Assembly: GCA_947592005.1 (NCBI GenBank)
Contig: CANQDJ010000003.1
Location: 1 to 64,000 of the forward strand
Direction of reading: 5' to 3'
DNA length: 64,000 nucleotides
Source of the DNA: an uncultured Anaeroplasma sp.
GTDB lineage: Bacteria > Bacillota_I > Bacilli_A > Acholeplasmatales > Anaeroplasmataceae
Within the stretch, counting starts at the first letter, position 1; each line of letters opens with the position of its first letter. Below are positions 22,035 to 32,999 of this stretch, one piece after another. Both the position numbers and the translations under genes were made by a program. A model generated the notes under the pieces. It saw nothing but the letters and a program-made list of their open reading frames with translations. It ran no database searches and was not told the origin of the DNA.

Positions 22035-22311
22035 AAAACGAGTCATTATTGCCTCTTGTATATGGGGGTTATCACTTATTGCCGGTATTTTATTAAGTCT
22101 TATAGATAAGAACTGGGTAATAACGATTCCTTTATTGGTAACATTATGTATATTTTTGGGATATAATTCCGTTTCGGTGTATGCGTTAAAGAAAAGACAT
22201 AAAGGAATAGATGTCGATGTGGTTTCTTTAAAAAAATTTATGTTAATTTTATTGTTTGTAGAAGCGGTATTGAGTATCATTTGCGGATTTGTTATATTTC
22301 CGTCTTTATGA
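22027..22311 (+). CDS. small membrane protein of unknown function
   Basis: 94-aa ORF from ATG at 22027 overlapping the ApbE-like stop; three hydrophobic segments. Confidence 0.6.
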   Translation: MNKKRVIIASCIWGLSLIAGILLSLIDKNWVITIPLLVTLCIFLGYNSVSVYALKKRHKGIDVDVVSLKKFMLILLFVEAVLSIICGFVIFPSL

Positions 22312-22333
22312 AAAAGTATTCCATATAAAATTA

Positions 22334-22367
22334 AAGAAGAGGGTTAAACTATAGCCCTCTTTTTTGT
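22334..22367. terminator. terminator downstream of opp locus
   Basis: agagggtt..aactatagccctctttttt. Confidence 0.75.
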
Positions 22368-22379
22368 GTTTATATTCTA

Positions 22380-22922
22380 TTATTTTCTATGGTCGTATGC
22401 TCTCTTGCTTTTACGGATAGATTCTTTAAATTCGATATTATGATTATCCAAGAAGCCTTGAAAATCTATCAATCCTTGATGACTATCGTCTACTTCATAT
22501 TCTATTTCATAATCGATGTTATCGTAATAGACGCTTTTATCTAAAAATAAAGTTCCGTTTTTATAAGGCGTGGAAGCACGATATGTTGTTAACTCGGCAA
22601 TTTTATTTACATAATATGGTAAACCGATAATGTTGGCATCAAATCCGTTTTTCAATAGTTCTTCGGCTTTTTCTTTGCTGATAAAAAGATGTGTTTCATC
22701 TGCCCCGACTTCCGCTCTTGTTTTCTTTGTTAATTTATAATTTGAACCTTTTTGTCGGATTCTCAATACGGTTTTTTCGTTCATTAACTTTGTATCCGGT
22801 GTATCGAAATAAAAGTTAGTTTGTGGGAAAATATTGTTTTCCAATTCGAATTCTTTTAAAAGATTCAAGTAATCATTTTCGGTAATAAAAGTTTTAAATT
22901 CAATTTCTTTGTTTTTAATCAT
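22380..22922 (-). CDS. CYTH domain protein
   Basis: IEFKTFITENDYLNLL, NFYFDTPDTKLMNEKTVLRIRQKGSNYKLTKKT. Confidence 0.85.
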   Translation of the reverse strand: MIKNKEIEFKTFITENDYLNLLKEFELENNIFPQTNFYFDTPDTKLMNEKTVLRIRQKGSNYKLTKKTRAEVGADETHLFISKEKAEELLKNGFDANIIGLPYYVNKIAELTTYRASTPYKNGTLFLDKSVYYDNIDYEIEYEVDDSHQGLIDFQGFLDNHNIEFKESIRKSKRAYDHRK

Positions 22923-23042
22923 CTTTAACCACCACCAAAATAATTTTATATATAAATTTATTTATATTATCTAATATTTGTAGATAAAAATCAAGGGTTG
23001 TGTTAAAATTATGTATATTAACTGGAAAAGAAGGAAGTGTAT

Positions 23043-23822
23043 ATGATGCGATATTGCATTGTATGTAGGAATGATGAGGAGTCTAAAAAAATAGCGAATC
23101 GAATTCAGCCGAAAATCAAACACCAAATAGATGAAGATAATCCGGAATTGGTTATTGCTGTCGGTGGGGACGGAACTATTATTAAAGCCTTTCATACATA
23201 TCCGAATGCGGTATTATTCGGAATTCATTCCGGTCATTTGGGATTTTATGCCAATTATAATGTGGATAATTTGGAATGTTTGATTGAAGATATAAATACA
23301 GGAAGTTATCAAATTGAGTTTTTAGATTTATTGACTTGTAAAATAACCGATGAAGAAAATAAGGAGATTGTTGCGAATGCATTAAATGAGATTACAATAG
23401 TTACTCCGCCGAGAACTCTTATTTTAGATGTAAATATCGATCAACAGTTTTTTGAAAGATTTCGGGGGACGGGAATGTGTATTTCCACTCCGTATGGGTC
23501 AACGGCTTATAATAAGTCTTTGCATGGGTGTGTAATTGATCCGACGTTAAGGTGTATTCAACTTACGGAAATAGCGGGAATCAATTCAAATGCGTATCGG
23601 ACGTTATCTTCCCCTCTTGTTTTATCGCAAAAAAAGAATATATTGTTAAAGGCCATTTCTCCGCAAGAAGTTTTTATTACGGTAGATCATTTATCTTATA
23701 CGGTGGAAAATTTTAAGAGTTTATCCATTTATAATGATAATCAGACTTTGAGAATGGCATATCATTCACAGGAAAATTTTTTAGATAGAATAAGAAGAAC
23801 ATTTTTAATATCACAGAAATAA
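23043..23822 (+). CDS. nadK: NAD kinase
   Basis: AVGGDGTIIKAFH, GIHSGHLGFYANY, GTGMCISTPYGSTAYNKSLHG. Confidence 0.93.
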   Translation: MMRYCIVCRNDEESKKIANRIQPKIKHQIDEDNPELVIAVGGDGTIIKAFHTYPNAVLFGIHSGHLGFYANYNVDNLECLIEDINTGSYQIEFLDLLTCKITDEENKEIVANALNEITIVTPPRTLILDVNIDQQFFERFRGTGMCISTPYGSTAYNKSLHGCVIDPTLRCIQLTEIAGINSNAYRTLSSPLVLSQKKNILLKAISPQEVFITVDHLSYTVENFKSLSIYNDNQTLRMAYHSQENFLDRIRRTFLISQK

Positions 23823-23848
23823 AAACGGGACTAATTTCCCGTTTCATT
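23822..23848. terminator. bidirectional terminator nadK/clpP
   Basis: aaaacggga ctaat ttcccgttt. Confidence 0.7.
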
Positions 23849-24421
23849 TCTTTTGGTCAGAATTTCATCAATCAAATGATATTCCAATGCTTCTTTGGCT
23901 GTCATATAATAATCTCTTTCGGTATCGTTGGTTATTTTTTCTAAGGGTTGTTTGGTATGAAATGCCAAAAGTTCATTCATATTTTTTTTCGTACGTAAAA
24001 GTCTTTTTGCTTGAATATCAATGTCTGATACAACGCCTTGCATTCCGCCATAGGGTTGGTGAATCATAATTTCACTATGAGGTAAAGCGTATCTTTTACC
24101 GGTTGCGGAAGCCAAAAGAAAGGCGGCCATGGACATTGCCATACCTATACATATCGTATGAACTTTTGATGAAATAAAACAAATGGTATCATAAATAGCC
24201 ATACCCGATGTGATAGAGCCGCCAGGAGAATTGATATAAATCCAAATCGGATCAGTATTGACGGAGTCTAAATATAATAATTGAGAAACGATTATCGATG
24301 CGATATCGTCGTTGATTTCACCGGTAAGAAGAATGATTCTGTCTTTTAAGAGTCTGGAATAAATATCATAACCTCGTTCCCCGTTTTCTCCTTGTTCTAA
24401 AATATAAGGTACATAATTCAT
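23831..24421 (-). CDS. clpP: ATP-dependent Clp protease proteolytic subunit
   Basis: [52 protein letters not shown]. Confidence 0.97.
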   Translation of the reverse strand: MNYVPYILEQGENGERGYDIYSRLLKDRIILLTGEINDDIASIIVSQLLYLDSVNTDPIWIYINSPGGSITSGMAIYDTICFISSKVHTICIGMAMSMAAFLLASATGKRYALPHSEIMIHQPYGGMQGVVSDIDIQAKRLLRTKKNMNELLAFHTKQPLEKITNDTERDYYMTAKEALEYHLIDEILTKRNETGN

Positions 24422-24452
24422 TTTTATCTTATCCTTTCTAAAACCATTTTAC

Positions 24453-24466
24453 ATAAAACGTTTACA
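24453..24466. promoter_or_regulatory. candidate cre (CcpA) operator between clpP and gap
   Basis: ataaaacgtttaca, 12/14 to TGWAANCGNTNWCA. Confidence 0.4.
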
Positions 24467-24572
24467 TAATTTTGTTTGTTTATGTCGACTATAAATTTTG
24501 TTGATTAAAAAATAATATAGTGGTAAAATATTAGTGTAAAAATATTACAATTTTTAGGAGGAATTTATTATT

Positions 24573-25604
24573 ATGGCTATTAAAGTAGCAATTAATGGTT
24601 TTGGTCGTATTGGTCGTTTGGCTTTCAGACAAATGTTTGGTGCTAAGGGATATGAAATTGTTGCAATTAACGATTTAACAGAACCGAAAATGTTAGCAAA
24701 TTTGTTGAAGTATGACACTGCACAAGGTGGATATTGCGGACGCATCGGAGATGCATTCCACACAGTAGAAGCCGGTGAACATTCTATCACAGTTGATGGT
24801 AAGACAATCACAATTTATGATGAAAAAGATGCCGTTAATTTACCTTGGGGAAAATTGGGTGTCGATGTTGTATTGGAATGTACTGGTTTTTATACAAAGA
24901 AGGAAAAAGCACAAGCACACATTACCGCTGGTGCTAAGAAAGTCGTTATTTCCGCTCCGGCAGGAAACGATTTGCCGACAATCGTGTATGGCGTTAATGA
25001 AAAGACTTTGACTGCAGCCGATACAATTATTTCCGCTGCTTCTTGTACTACAAACTGTTTGGCTCCAATGGCTGATGCATTGAATAAATATGCACCGATT
25101 CAATCTGGTATTATGAGTACGATTCATGCTTATACCGGTGATCAAATGATTTTGGACGGACCGCATAGAAAAGGCGATTTAAGAAGAGCACGTGCCGGTG
25201 CTGCAAATATTGTTCCTAATTCAACCGGTGCCGCTAAAGCAATCGGTTTGGTTATTCCTGAATTGAATGGTAAGTTAATTGGTTCTGCTCAACGTGTTCC
25301 GGTTGTTACAGGTTCTACTACGATTCTAACCGCAGTTGTTAAAGGAAAAGACATTACTGTTGACGGAATTAATGCTGCAATGAAGGCTGCTCAATCTGAC
25401 TCATTTGGTTATAATACCGATCCAATCGTTTCTTCTGATGTAATCGGTATGAAGTTCGGTTCATTATTTGACGCAACACAAACTATGGTTGCTAAAGTAG
25501 GAGAAGATACATATCAAGTTCAAGTTGTTTCTTGGTATGATAATGAAAATTCTTATACAAGTCAAATGGTTCGTACTATTAAGTACTTTGCTGAATTAAA
25601 GTAA
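24573..25604 (+). CDS. gap: type I glyceraldehyde-3-phosphate dehydrogenase
   Basis: [44 protein letters not shown]. Confidence 0.98.
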   Translation: MAIKVAINGFGRIGRLAFRQMFGAKGYEIVAINDLTEPKMLANLLKYDTAQGGYCGRIGDAFHTVEAGEHSITVDGKTITIYDEKDAVNLPWGKLGVDVVLECTGFYTKKEKAQAHITAGAKKVVISAPAGNDLPTIVYGVNEKTLTAADTIISAASCTTNCLAPMADALNKYAPIQSGIMSTIHAYTGDQMILDGPHRKGDLRRARAGAANIVPNSTGAAKAIGLVIPELNGKLIGSAQRVPVVTGSTTILTAVVKGKDITVDGINAAMKAAQSDSFGYNTDPIVSSDVIGMKFGSLFDATQTMVAKVGEDTYQVQVVSWYDNENSYTSQMVRTIKYFAELK

Positions 25605-25621
25605 TAAAATCATTCGTATAT

Positions 25622-25653
25622 AAAAGTCTATCTATTGATAGGCTTTTTTATAT
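25622..25653 (+). terminator. terminator after gap
   Basis: aaaagtctatc tatt gataggctttttta. Confidence 0.75.
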
Positions 25654-25706
25654 TTCGTTTCTTTTAGTTAAAAATATGATATAATTTTTATAACGGAGGT
25701 ATTATT

Positions 25707-26372
25707 ATGGGTTGGAAAGAATTTTTAGATGAAGAGAAAAAACAAGAATATTATAAAAAATTAAAAGAAGCGATAGATAAAGAATATGCAACATATCGGT
25801 GTTTTCCGGAATATTCTAAAATTTTTCATGCGTTATCTAAAACTAAAATGGAGAATGTAAAAGTAGTGATTTTGGGACAAGATCCATATCATGAATATGG
25901 ACAGGCACATGGGTTGGCTTTTTCCGTTTTATGTCCTGTTTTACCACCTTCTTTACAAAACATATATCGAGAAATGGCCGATGATTTACAGATGCCCGTT
26001 CAACAAGATGGGAATTTGGATTATTTGGCGGAACAAGGTGTTTTACTATTGAATACTTTATTATCTGTTCGAGAGGGACAAGCCTTTTCTCATAGAAATT
26101 TAGGTTGGGAAATATTGACGGATCATATTATTCAAAAATTAAATGAATTACCTCAACCGATTGTGTTTATTTTATGGGGCTCTGCCGCTCAATCTAAAAA
26201 AGTATTTTTAAATAATTCGAATCATTATATTATTCAATCTGCTCACCCATCTCCTTTATCTGCTTATCGTGGTTTTTTCGGTTCTAAACCGTTTAGTCGT
26301 ACGAATGCTTTTTTACAAAGCAAAGGAATTCCGCCGATTCGCTGGATAAAAGCCCAAAAGCCCGATATTTAA
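25707..26372 (+). CDS. ung: uracil-DNA glycosylase
   Basis: VVILGQDPYHEYGQAHGLAFSV, AHPSPLSAYRGFFGSKPFSRTNAFL. Confidence 0.97.
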   Translation: MGWKEFLDEEKKQEYYKKLKEAIDKEYATYRCFPEYSKIFHALSKTKMENVKVVILGQDPYHEYGQAHGLAFSVLCPVLPPSLQNIYREMADDLQMPVQQDGNLDYLAEQGVLLLNTLLSVREGQAFSHRNLGWEILTDHIIQKLNELPQPIVFILWGSAAQSKKVFLNNSNHYIIQSAHPSPLSAYRGFFGSKPFSRTNAFLQSKGIPPIRWIKAQKPDI

Positions 26373-26402
26373 CCGCATACATATAGTATGGGTGATTAAA
26401 TT

Positions 26403-26888
26403 ATGCAAGGAAACTATTTTATGAATGGTTATAATTCAATGAAGCAATATGTTGTTAAGCCCGGAGATAGTTTATATATGATTGCGAAAGCGAATAATAC
26501 GACAGTAGAAGATTTAAAAAATGTGAATCATTTGTATTCTAATACAATTTATCCGAATCAAATTTTATTTCTTCCCGTTGTAGATAATGTTGGTATAACA
26601 AATAAAACGTATATGACCTCTGATGGTGATTCTTTAAAAGATATATTAAAGAAATTTAATTTAGAGTTAGAGGATTTATCCGATTATAATGATATTGATA
26701 AATTGAAGTTAGAAGGGAATCAGTTGTTGTTTATTGATAAAAGAAACAAAGGAAAAACCCATAAGGTAGGATATGGTGATAAAATAGAAGATGTCTTATC
26801 CAAATATCAACTTTCTCCTTTGGAATTCTTAAAGTTAAATGAAAATAGTATATTAAAAGTCGGCGAAGAGATAATTGTTGAAAAATAA
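26403..26888 (+). CDS. protein with three LysM-type repeats
   Basis: YVVKPGDSLYMIAKANNTTVEDLKNVNHLYSNTIYPNQILFLP plus two more degenerate LysM units. Confidence 0.85.
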   Translation: MQGNYFMNGYNSMKQYVVKPGDSLYMIAKANNTTVEDLKNVNHLYSNTIYPNQILFLPVVDNVGITNKTYMTSDGDSLKDILKKFNLELEDLSDYNDIDKLKLEGNQLLFIDKRNKGKTHKVGYGDKIEDVLSKYQLSPLEFLKLNENSILKVGEEIIVEK

Positions 26889-26950
26889 TTATCTTTTTTT
26901 CTGCCATAATCGAAAAGGATAAATTATATAATTTGGGATAAACTAAAAAA

Positions 26951-27006
26951 TGTGATAAAAAAGGGTAAAAAAAGTAGATTTTTTGGTAAACGTTTACTTA
27001 TCACAA
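26951..27006 (+). promoter_or_regulatory. cre-like palindrome and TGTGATAA/TTATCACA inverted repeat upstream of adhE
   Basis: gtaaacgtttac perfect palindrome at 26986-26997; TGTGATAA (26951-26958) and TTATCACA (26998-27005). Confidence 0.5.
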
Positions 27007-27062
27007 ATCATTATTAAATAATGTATAATAAAACAAATGAGTTTTAAATTTCGGAGGAAATT

Positions 27063-29687
27063 ATGGAAGATAGAGTTTTAACTCCTCAAGAAGAGGTAAA
27101 TATTTTAGTTGAACGTGGATTAAAAGCATTGGCGGAATATGCAAATTTTACTCAAGAAAAAATCGATTATATTGTGGCAAAATGTTCCGTTGCCGCTTTG
27201 GATAAGCATGGTCAACTTGCCAAATTGGCAATAGAAGAAACCCAAAGAGGAGTTTTTGAAGATAAAGCGACGAAAAATTTATTCGCTTGCGAGTATGTTA
27301 CACATAATATGAAACGATTGAAGACGGTTGGCGTTATCGCCGAGGATCCGGTAACGGGAATAACCGAGATTGCTGAACCGGTGGGTGTTGTTGCAGGTAT
27401 TACACCTGTAACCAATCCGACTTCTACCGCTATATTTAAGGCTTTGATTTGCCTTAAAACAAGAAATCCGATTATTTTTGGTTTTCATCCGAGTGCACAA
27501 AAATGTAGTGTGGAAGCGGCTAAAGTAGTATATGAGGCTGCGTTGGAAGCGGGGGCTCCGGAATATTGTATTCAATGGATTGAGCACCCTTCTATGGACG
27601 CTACAACCGCTCTTATGAATCATGAAGGAGTTGCGACAATATTGGCAACGGGCGGAAATGCGATGGTGCGTGCCGCATATTCTTGTGGAAAACCGGCTTT
27701 GGGAGTTGGTGCGGGGAACGTACCGGCATATATGGAAAAAAGTTGTAATATTCGCCAAGCGGTAAATGATATTGTTATGTCTAAATCTTTTGATAATGGT
27801 ATGATTTGTGCTTCGGAACAAGCCGTTATTATCGACAAAGAGATTTATGAGGAAGCAGTGGAAGAATTTAAAAAATTTGGTGTGTATTTTGCGAATAAAA
27901 CAGAAAAGAAAAAATTGGAAGCGTATATGTTCGGAGTTTACAAGAAAGAAGATTGTTCGAACGCAAAATTGAATCCGAATATAGTCGGTAAATCCGCTTT
28001 ATATATTGCCGAACAAGCCGGATTGAATGTTCCGCAGAATACAGTTATTATTATGGTAGAATGTAATAAGGTTGGAGTAGATGAACCGTTGACCAGAGAA
28101 AAACTTTCTCCTGTTCTTGCGATGATAAAAGCCAACACGACGGAAGAGGGAATCGATTTGGCAAAACAAATGGTGGAGTTTAATGGTCTTGGTCATTCGG
28201 CGGCAATCCATACGGCTTCTAAAGAACTTGCCACTCGTTTCGGTGATGTTATTCCCGCTATTCGTGTAATTTGGAATTCCCCATCTACTTTCGGAGGTAT
28301 AGGGAATGTATATAACGCCTTTATTCCTTCTTTAACATTGGGGTGTGGTTCTTACGGACATAATTCGGTAGCAGGTAATGTCAGTGCGATTAATTTATTA
28401 AATATTAAGAAAGTAGGACGGAGAAGAAATAATATGCAGTGGTTTAAAATTCCAGCAAAAATCTACTTTGAAAGAGATTCTATTGAATATTTACATCAAA
28501 TGAAAGAAATGAAGAAGGCTTTGATTGTTACCGATCGATCTATGGTTGATTTGGGATATGTAAACAAAGTAACCGATCAATTACAACTGCGTACACCGGA
28601 AGTCCCGTATCAATTATTTTGCGATGTAGAACCCGATCCGTCTATTCAAACCGTTTTAAAGGGAGTTGCGTTGATGCGTTCATTTGAACCGGATACGATT
28701 ATCGCTTTAGGTGGTGGTTCGGCGATGGACGCTGCTAAGGGAATGTGGCTATTTTATGAACAACCGCAAGTGAATTTCAATGATTTGAAACAAAAATTTA
28801 TGGATATTCGTAAAAGGGCTTTTCAATATCCGGAATTGGGTAGAAAGGCAAAATTGATTTGTATTCCGACAACATCTGGAACCGGTTCGGAAGTAACTCC
28901 GTTTGCTGTAATTACCGATAAAGATGAACAAAAGAAGTATCCTTTGACGGATTATTCTTTGACACCGACTGTGGCAATTATCGATCCGGCGTTGACGATG
29001 TCTTTGCCTAAATCCATTACCGCAGATACGGGTATGGACGTATTGACTCACGCAACAGAGGCTTATGTTTCCACATTGGCAAGTGATTTTACAGACGGTT
29101 TGGCTGTTCAGGCAATTAAGATGGTGTTTGCTTATTTGGAACGGTCTTATAAGAATGGAAAAGAAGATCCGGAGGCAAGAGAAAAAATGCATAATGCTTC
29201 TGCGTTGGCCGGTATGGCTTTTGCGAACGCATTTTTGGGTATGAATCATTCTATGGCTCATAAAATAGGTGGAGAATTCCATGTTCCGCACGGTAGAGCC
29301 AATGCCATTTTATTACCGTTTACCATTCGATATAATGGGCAAAAGCCACAGAAACTTTCTACTTGGCCGAAATATAACTATTATCGAGCCGATGAAAGAT
29401 ATGCCGAATTGGCAAGAATATTGGGATTACCTTGTTCTACTATTGAAGAAGGTGTCGAATCGTATGCTAAAGCCTGTGGTGAGTTGGGAAGAAAAGTGGG
29501 AATTAAGATGAATTTTGAAAGTCAAGGATTAGACCGTGATTTATATATGGCAAATGTGGATAAGTTGGCGTATTTGGCGTATGAAGATCAATGTTCGCCG
29601 GCGAATCCTCGCGTTCCGATGGTAGAGGATATGAAGCAGATTTTGATTTCCGCATTCGATACTACGGAGTTTTTAGATAAGGAGTAG
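27063..29687 (+). CDS. adhE: bifunctional acetaldehyde-CoA/alcohol dehydrogenase
   Basis: N-terminal ALDH and C-terminal Fe-ADH ([40 protein letters not shown]). Confidence 0.97.
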   Translation: MEDRVLTPQEEVNILVERGLKALAEYANFTQEKIDYIVAKCSVAALDKHGQLAKLAIEETQRGVFEDKATKNLFACEYVTHNMKRLKTVGVIAEDPVTGITEIAEPVGVVAGITPVTNPTSTAIFKALICLKTRNPIIFGFHPSAQKCSVEAAKVVYEAALEAGAPEYCIQWIEHPSMDATTALMNHEGVATILATGGNAMVRAAYSCGKPALGVGAGNVPAYMEKSCNIRQAVNDIVMSKSFDNGMICASEQAVIIDKEIYEEAVEEFKKFGVYFANKTEKKKLEAYMFGVYKKEDCSNAKLNPNIVGKSALYIAEQAGLNVPQNTVIIMVECNKVGVDEPLTREKLSPVLAMIKANTTEEGIDLAKQMVEFNGLGHSAAIHTASKELATRFGDVIPAIRVIWNSPSTFGGIGNVYNAFIPSLTLGCGSYGHNSVAGNVSAINLLNIKKVGRRRNNMQWFKIPAKIYFERDSIEYLHQMKEMKKALIVTDRSMVDLGYVNKVTDQLQLRTPEVPYQLFCDVEPDPSIQTVLKGVALMRSFEPDTIIALGGGSAMDAAKGMWLFYEQPQVNFNDLKQKFMDIRKRAFQYPELGRKAKLICIPTTSGTGSEVTPFAVITDKDEQKKYPLTDYSLTPTVAIIDPALTMSLPKSITADTGMDVLTHATEAYVSTLASDFTDGLAVQAIKMVFAYLERSYKNGKEDPEAREKMHNASALAGMAFANAFLGMNHSMAHKIGGEFHVPHGRANAILLPFTIRYNGQKPQKLSTWPKYNYYRADERYAELARILGLPCSTIEEGVESYAKACGELGRKVGIKMNFESQGLDRDLYMANVDKLAYLAYEDQCSPANPRVPMVEDMKQILISAFDTTEFLDKE

Positions 29688-29688
29688 T

Positions 29689-29994
29689 ATGTTAACGTCA
29701 AAAGAAAAAGTATATTTAAGAAGTCTTGCTCATTCTTTGAAACCTATTTTTCAAATAGGAAAAGAAGGGCTAAATGAAAATATGTTAGAAGAAATATTAA
29801 ATTATTTGAATAAACATGAACTTATGAAAGTTTCTATTTTACAAAATTCTTCCGTTACGTTTGATGAAGCGGAAGCGTATTTTGAAATGGCAGGAATCGA
29901 ATTTGTTCAAAAAATAGGAAGGACGATGGTTTTGTATAAATATTCTTCCGATGCGAAAAATCCAATCGTTTTTCCTGTGAAAAAGAGAGGATAG
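29689..29994 (+). CDS. yhbY: YhbY family (CRM-domain) RNA-binding protein
   Basis: LTSKEKVYLRSLAHSLKPIFQIGKEGLNENML, IGRTMVLYK. Confidence 0.88.
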   Translation: MLTSKEKVYLRSLAHSLKPIFQIGKEGLNENMLEEILNYLNKHELMKVSILQNSSVTFDEAEAYFEMAGIEFVQKIGRTMVLYKYSSDAKNPIVFPVKKRG

Positions 29995-30066
29995 ATGGAA
30001 ATTTTCCGTTTATCCTTTTTATTTATTTTTTTTTTTGATATAATTAAAATATTAAGGGGAATTGTT

Positions 30067-30378
30067 ATGAAAAGGTGTAGAATAACAGTAATAAGAAAGA
30101 CGAATCATACGGATTTATCTGCTATATATGAAAATCCGATTTTCCCTGTATGTGATATGGAGGAAGGGCAGGTTTTTTATAGTGATGGAACATATAAACC
30201 GGAAGGAATGTGTGAAAGTGCTTGGAATACGATAATGCCTTTTGTAATGATTTTATCTTGTGGTGGAGAAAATATATACGGAGATTGGATGAAAAATAAA
30301 AAATCGGCTATGATTTCTTGTAATGACGGGTTTCGTCCTGTCAGTTTTTATATAGAAGCAATAGAAGAAAAGGAGTGA
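30067..30378 (+). CDS. TIGR04076-like small protein
   Basis: MKRCRITVIRKT...PVCDMEEGQVF...PEGMCESAWNTIMPFVMILSCGG. Confidence 0.7.
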   Translation: MKRCRITVIRKTNHTDLSAIYENPIFPVCDMEEGQVFYSDGTYKPEGMCESAWNTIMPFVMILSCGGENIYGDWMKNKKSAMISCNDGFRPVSFYIEAIEEKE

Positions 30379-32999
30379 GTGATTTGAAACGAATGATTTT
30401 GGTTGACGGAAATTCTTTGATGTATCGTGCGTATTACGGTACTGCCGCAGCGGGAACGATGACTGCCAATTCAAAAGGAATTTATACCAATGCCATTTAT
30501 GCGTTTGCGAGAATGATGAATCATTTGATTCAAAGTGAATATGATAATATTTTAGTGGCTTTTGATGCGGGAAAAAAGACGATTCGTCATGATTGGATGC
30601 CGGATTATAAAGCGGGAAGAAGTCCTATGCCCGATGAATTCCGTATGCAGATTGCTTATATAAAAGAGTTTTTGGATATTATGCGTATTCGTCAATATGA
30701 ACAACCATTATATGAGGCAGACGATATTATAGGAACTATGGCGAAGAAGGCGGAAGAGGCAGGATACCATGTGGATATTTATTCTTCCGATAAAGATTTA
30801 TTACAACTTATTTCTTCTAATACGACGGTTCATTTAACTCGAAAAGGAATGACCGATTTGGAAGATTACACACCGGATACTTTTTATGAAAGGTATTTTA
30901 TAAAATATACACAATTTATTGATTTAAAGGCTATGATGGGGGATAAAAGCGATAATCTTCCCGGCATTGCGGGAATTGGTGAAAAAAAGGCAATCAAGTA
31001 TCTCCAAGCCTATGGAACATTGGAAGAGATTATTTCTCATAAAGAAGAAATTAAGGGTGCGGACGGAGAAAAGATTCGTTCGGGATATGAAACCGCACAA
31101 TTATGTAAAAAAATGGCTACAATCATTCGTGATTTCGATATTCATTTAACGTTGGAAGATACTTCTAGAAAAGAGAAGAACCAAGAAAAGTTAATTGCCT
31201 TTTATCAAGATTTGGAGTTTAAATCTTTGTTAAAAGAATTGGAATTACCTAGTGTTAAACAAGATAAAGTAGATTTGGAAATCGTAACCGATTCAACCAG
31301 ATTAAAAGAAATTCTTTTACCATATTCTTCTTTCATTTTCGAAACATTTGAATATAATTATCACCGTAGTCCTTTAATCGCTATCGGATTAAAGAATCGT
31401 TTGGGAACATTTATTATCGAACCGAATATTTTACAAACCGCAGAGATGACTGAGTTTTTAAAAGATAAAGAGAATCATAAGTCTATTTTTGATTATAAGA
31501 GAGCGTATGTTTTATGTAAGCGATTGGGATTGGATTTGGAAGGAATTGATTTTGATCTTTTGTTGGCAACGTATATTTTAAATCCAAGTGTAGCAAAAGA
31601 AGAATTTAAAGGAATATCCGATTTTTATGATTATAAAGATGTGTATTATGAAGAACAAATTTACGGTAAAGGTGTAAAAAGGGCTTTGCCGGAAAAAAAT
31701 ATCATTTATCAACATATTGCGAAAAAAGCGAACTGTTTGTATTTTTTGAAAAAAGAGGTATTGACTCGCTTGGAAGAAAAGAAACAAATGGCCCTTTTGA
31801 TAGATATAGAAATTCCATTATCCAAAGTATTGGGGAAAATGGAATTTACGGGAATGAAAATCGATTTGGAAGAAATGGAAAGACAGCGAGTATCTTTAAA
31901 GGAAGATATTGATAAATTAGAAAAAGAAATTTATCTTCATGCCAAAAAAGAATTCAATATTGCTTCTCCGAAACAATTAGGTACGATTTTATTCGATGAT
32001 TTGGCAATTCCATATCCGAAAAAGAAAGGAAATAGTTATTCTACCGATATGGATATTTTACAAGCGGTTTATTATCTTCACCCTATTATCCCGTTGATTG
32101 TGGATTATCGGGCTAAAACCAAATTATATTCTACTTATATTTTAGGTTTAAAAGATATGATTTATCCCGATCAAAAAGTTCATACCATCTTTCAACAGGC
32201 TTTAACTCAAACGGGAAGATTGTCTTCTGTTGAACCGAATCTTCAAAATATACCGATTCGTTCGAAAGAAGGGCATTTAATTCGTAGAATGTTTATTCCG
32301 AGTAATGAAAACTATGAATTTTACAGTGCCGATTATTCGCAAATCGAATTACGGGTTTTGGCACATATGGCGAATGTGAAAAAATTAAAAGAAGCGTTTT
32401 TAAGTGGAGAAGATATTCATACGAAGACGGCTCAAGAAGTGTTTCATAAGACAGAAATCACTTCAGAAGATAGAAGAAGAGCGAAAGCAGTGAATTTCGG
32501 AATTGTATATGGTATTTCCGCTTTTGGACTCGCTACAGATTTGGGGATTACCAATGTGGAGGCTTCCAATTTTATTAAACGATATTATGAAGTATATCCG
32601 GAAATTAAAACGTTTATGGATAATACGATAGAATTTTGTAAAGAGATGGGATTCGTACGAACGATGAAGAATCGGATTCGGTATATACCGGAAATCACTT
32701 CGGGAGTGTATATGCAAAGAGAGTTTGCCAAGAGAATGGCGATGAATGCCCCTGTACAAGGAAGTGCTGCCGATATTATCAAGATAGCGATGATTTTGGT
32801 AGATAAGGAAATGGAACAGTTGAATTTAAAGAGTAAGTTGATTGTCCAAGTTCATGATGAATTGGTTTTCGAAGTGGCGAAGGAAGAAAAGGATATTCTT
32901 CAAGAATTGGTAAGAAGGAATATGCAACACGCTGTAGAATTGTCTGTTCCGTTATATGTAGACGATTCGTTTGGAAAGAATTGGTATGAGGTGAAATAA
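30375..32999 (+). CDS. polA: DNA polymerase I
   Basis: 5'-nuclease domain, SADYSQIELRVLAHM, DRRRAKAVNFGIVYG, VQVHDELVFEV. Confidence 0.97.
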   Translation: MSDLKRMILVDGNSLMYRAYYGTAAAGTMTANSKGIYTNAIYAFARMMNHLIQSEYDNILVAFDAGKKTIRHDWMPDYKAGRSPMPDEFRMQIAYIKEFLDIMRIRQYEQPLYEADDIIGTMAKKAEEAGYHVDIYSSDKDLLQLISSNTTVHLTRKGMTDLEDYTPDTFYERYFIKYTQFIDLKAMMGDKSDNLPGIAGIGEKKAIKYLQAYGTLEEIISHKEEIKGADGEKIRSGYETAQLCKKMATIIRDFDIHLTLEDTSRKEKNQEKLIAFYQDLEFKSLLKELELPSVKQDKVDLEIVTDSTRLKEILLPYSSFIFETFEYNYHRSPLIAIGLKNRLGTFIIEPNILQTAEMTEFLKDKENHKSIFDYKRAYVLCKRLGLDLEGIDFDLLLATYILNPSVAKEEFKGISDFYDYKDVYYEEQIYGKGVKRALPEKNIIYQHIAKKANCLYFLKKEVLTRLEEKKQMALLIDIEIPLSKVLGKMEFTGMKIDLEEMERQRVSLKEDIDKLEKEIYLHAKKEFNIASPKQLGTILFDDLAIPYPKKKGNSYSTDMDILQAVYYLHPIIPLIVDYRAKTKLYSTYILGLKDMIYPDQKVHTIFQQALTQTGRLSSVEPNLQNIPIRSKEGHLIRRMFIPSNENYEFYSADYSQIELRVLAHMANVKKLKEAFLSGEDIHTKTAQEVFHKTEITSEDRRRAKAVNFGIVYGISAFGLATDLGITNVEASNFIKRYYEVYPEIKTFMDNTIEFCKEMGFVRTMKNRIRYIPEITSGVYMQREFAKRMAMNAPVQGSAADIIKIAMILVDKEMEQLNLKSKLIVQVHDELVFEVAKEEKDILQELVRRNMQHAVELSVPLYVDDSFGKNWYEVK

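Noticed and set aside
27279-27821. 180-aa minus-strand ORF, and a similar one at 28749-29291
   Set aside because: Both lie wholly antisense to adhE, with Arg/His/Ile-rich low-plausibility translations.
30375-32999. PolA apparently lacking 3'-5' exonuclease active-site residues
   Set aside because: Loss of proofreading residues is common in Bacillota Pol I; not unusual.
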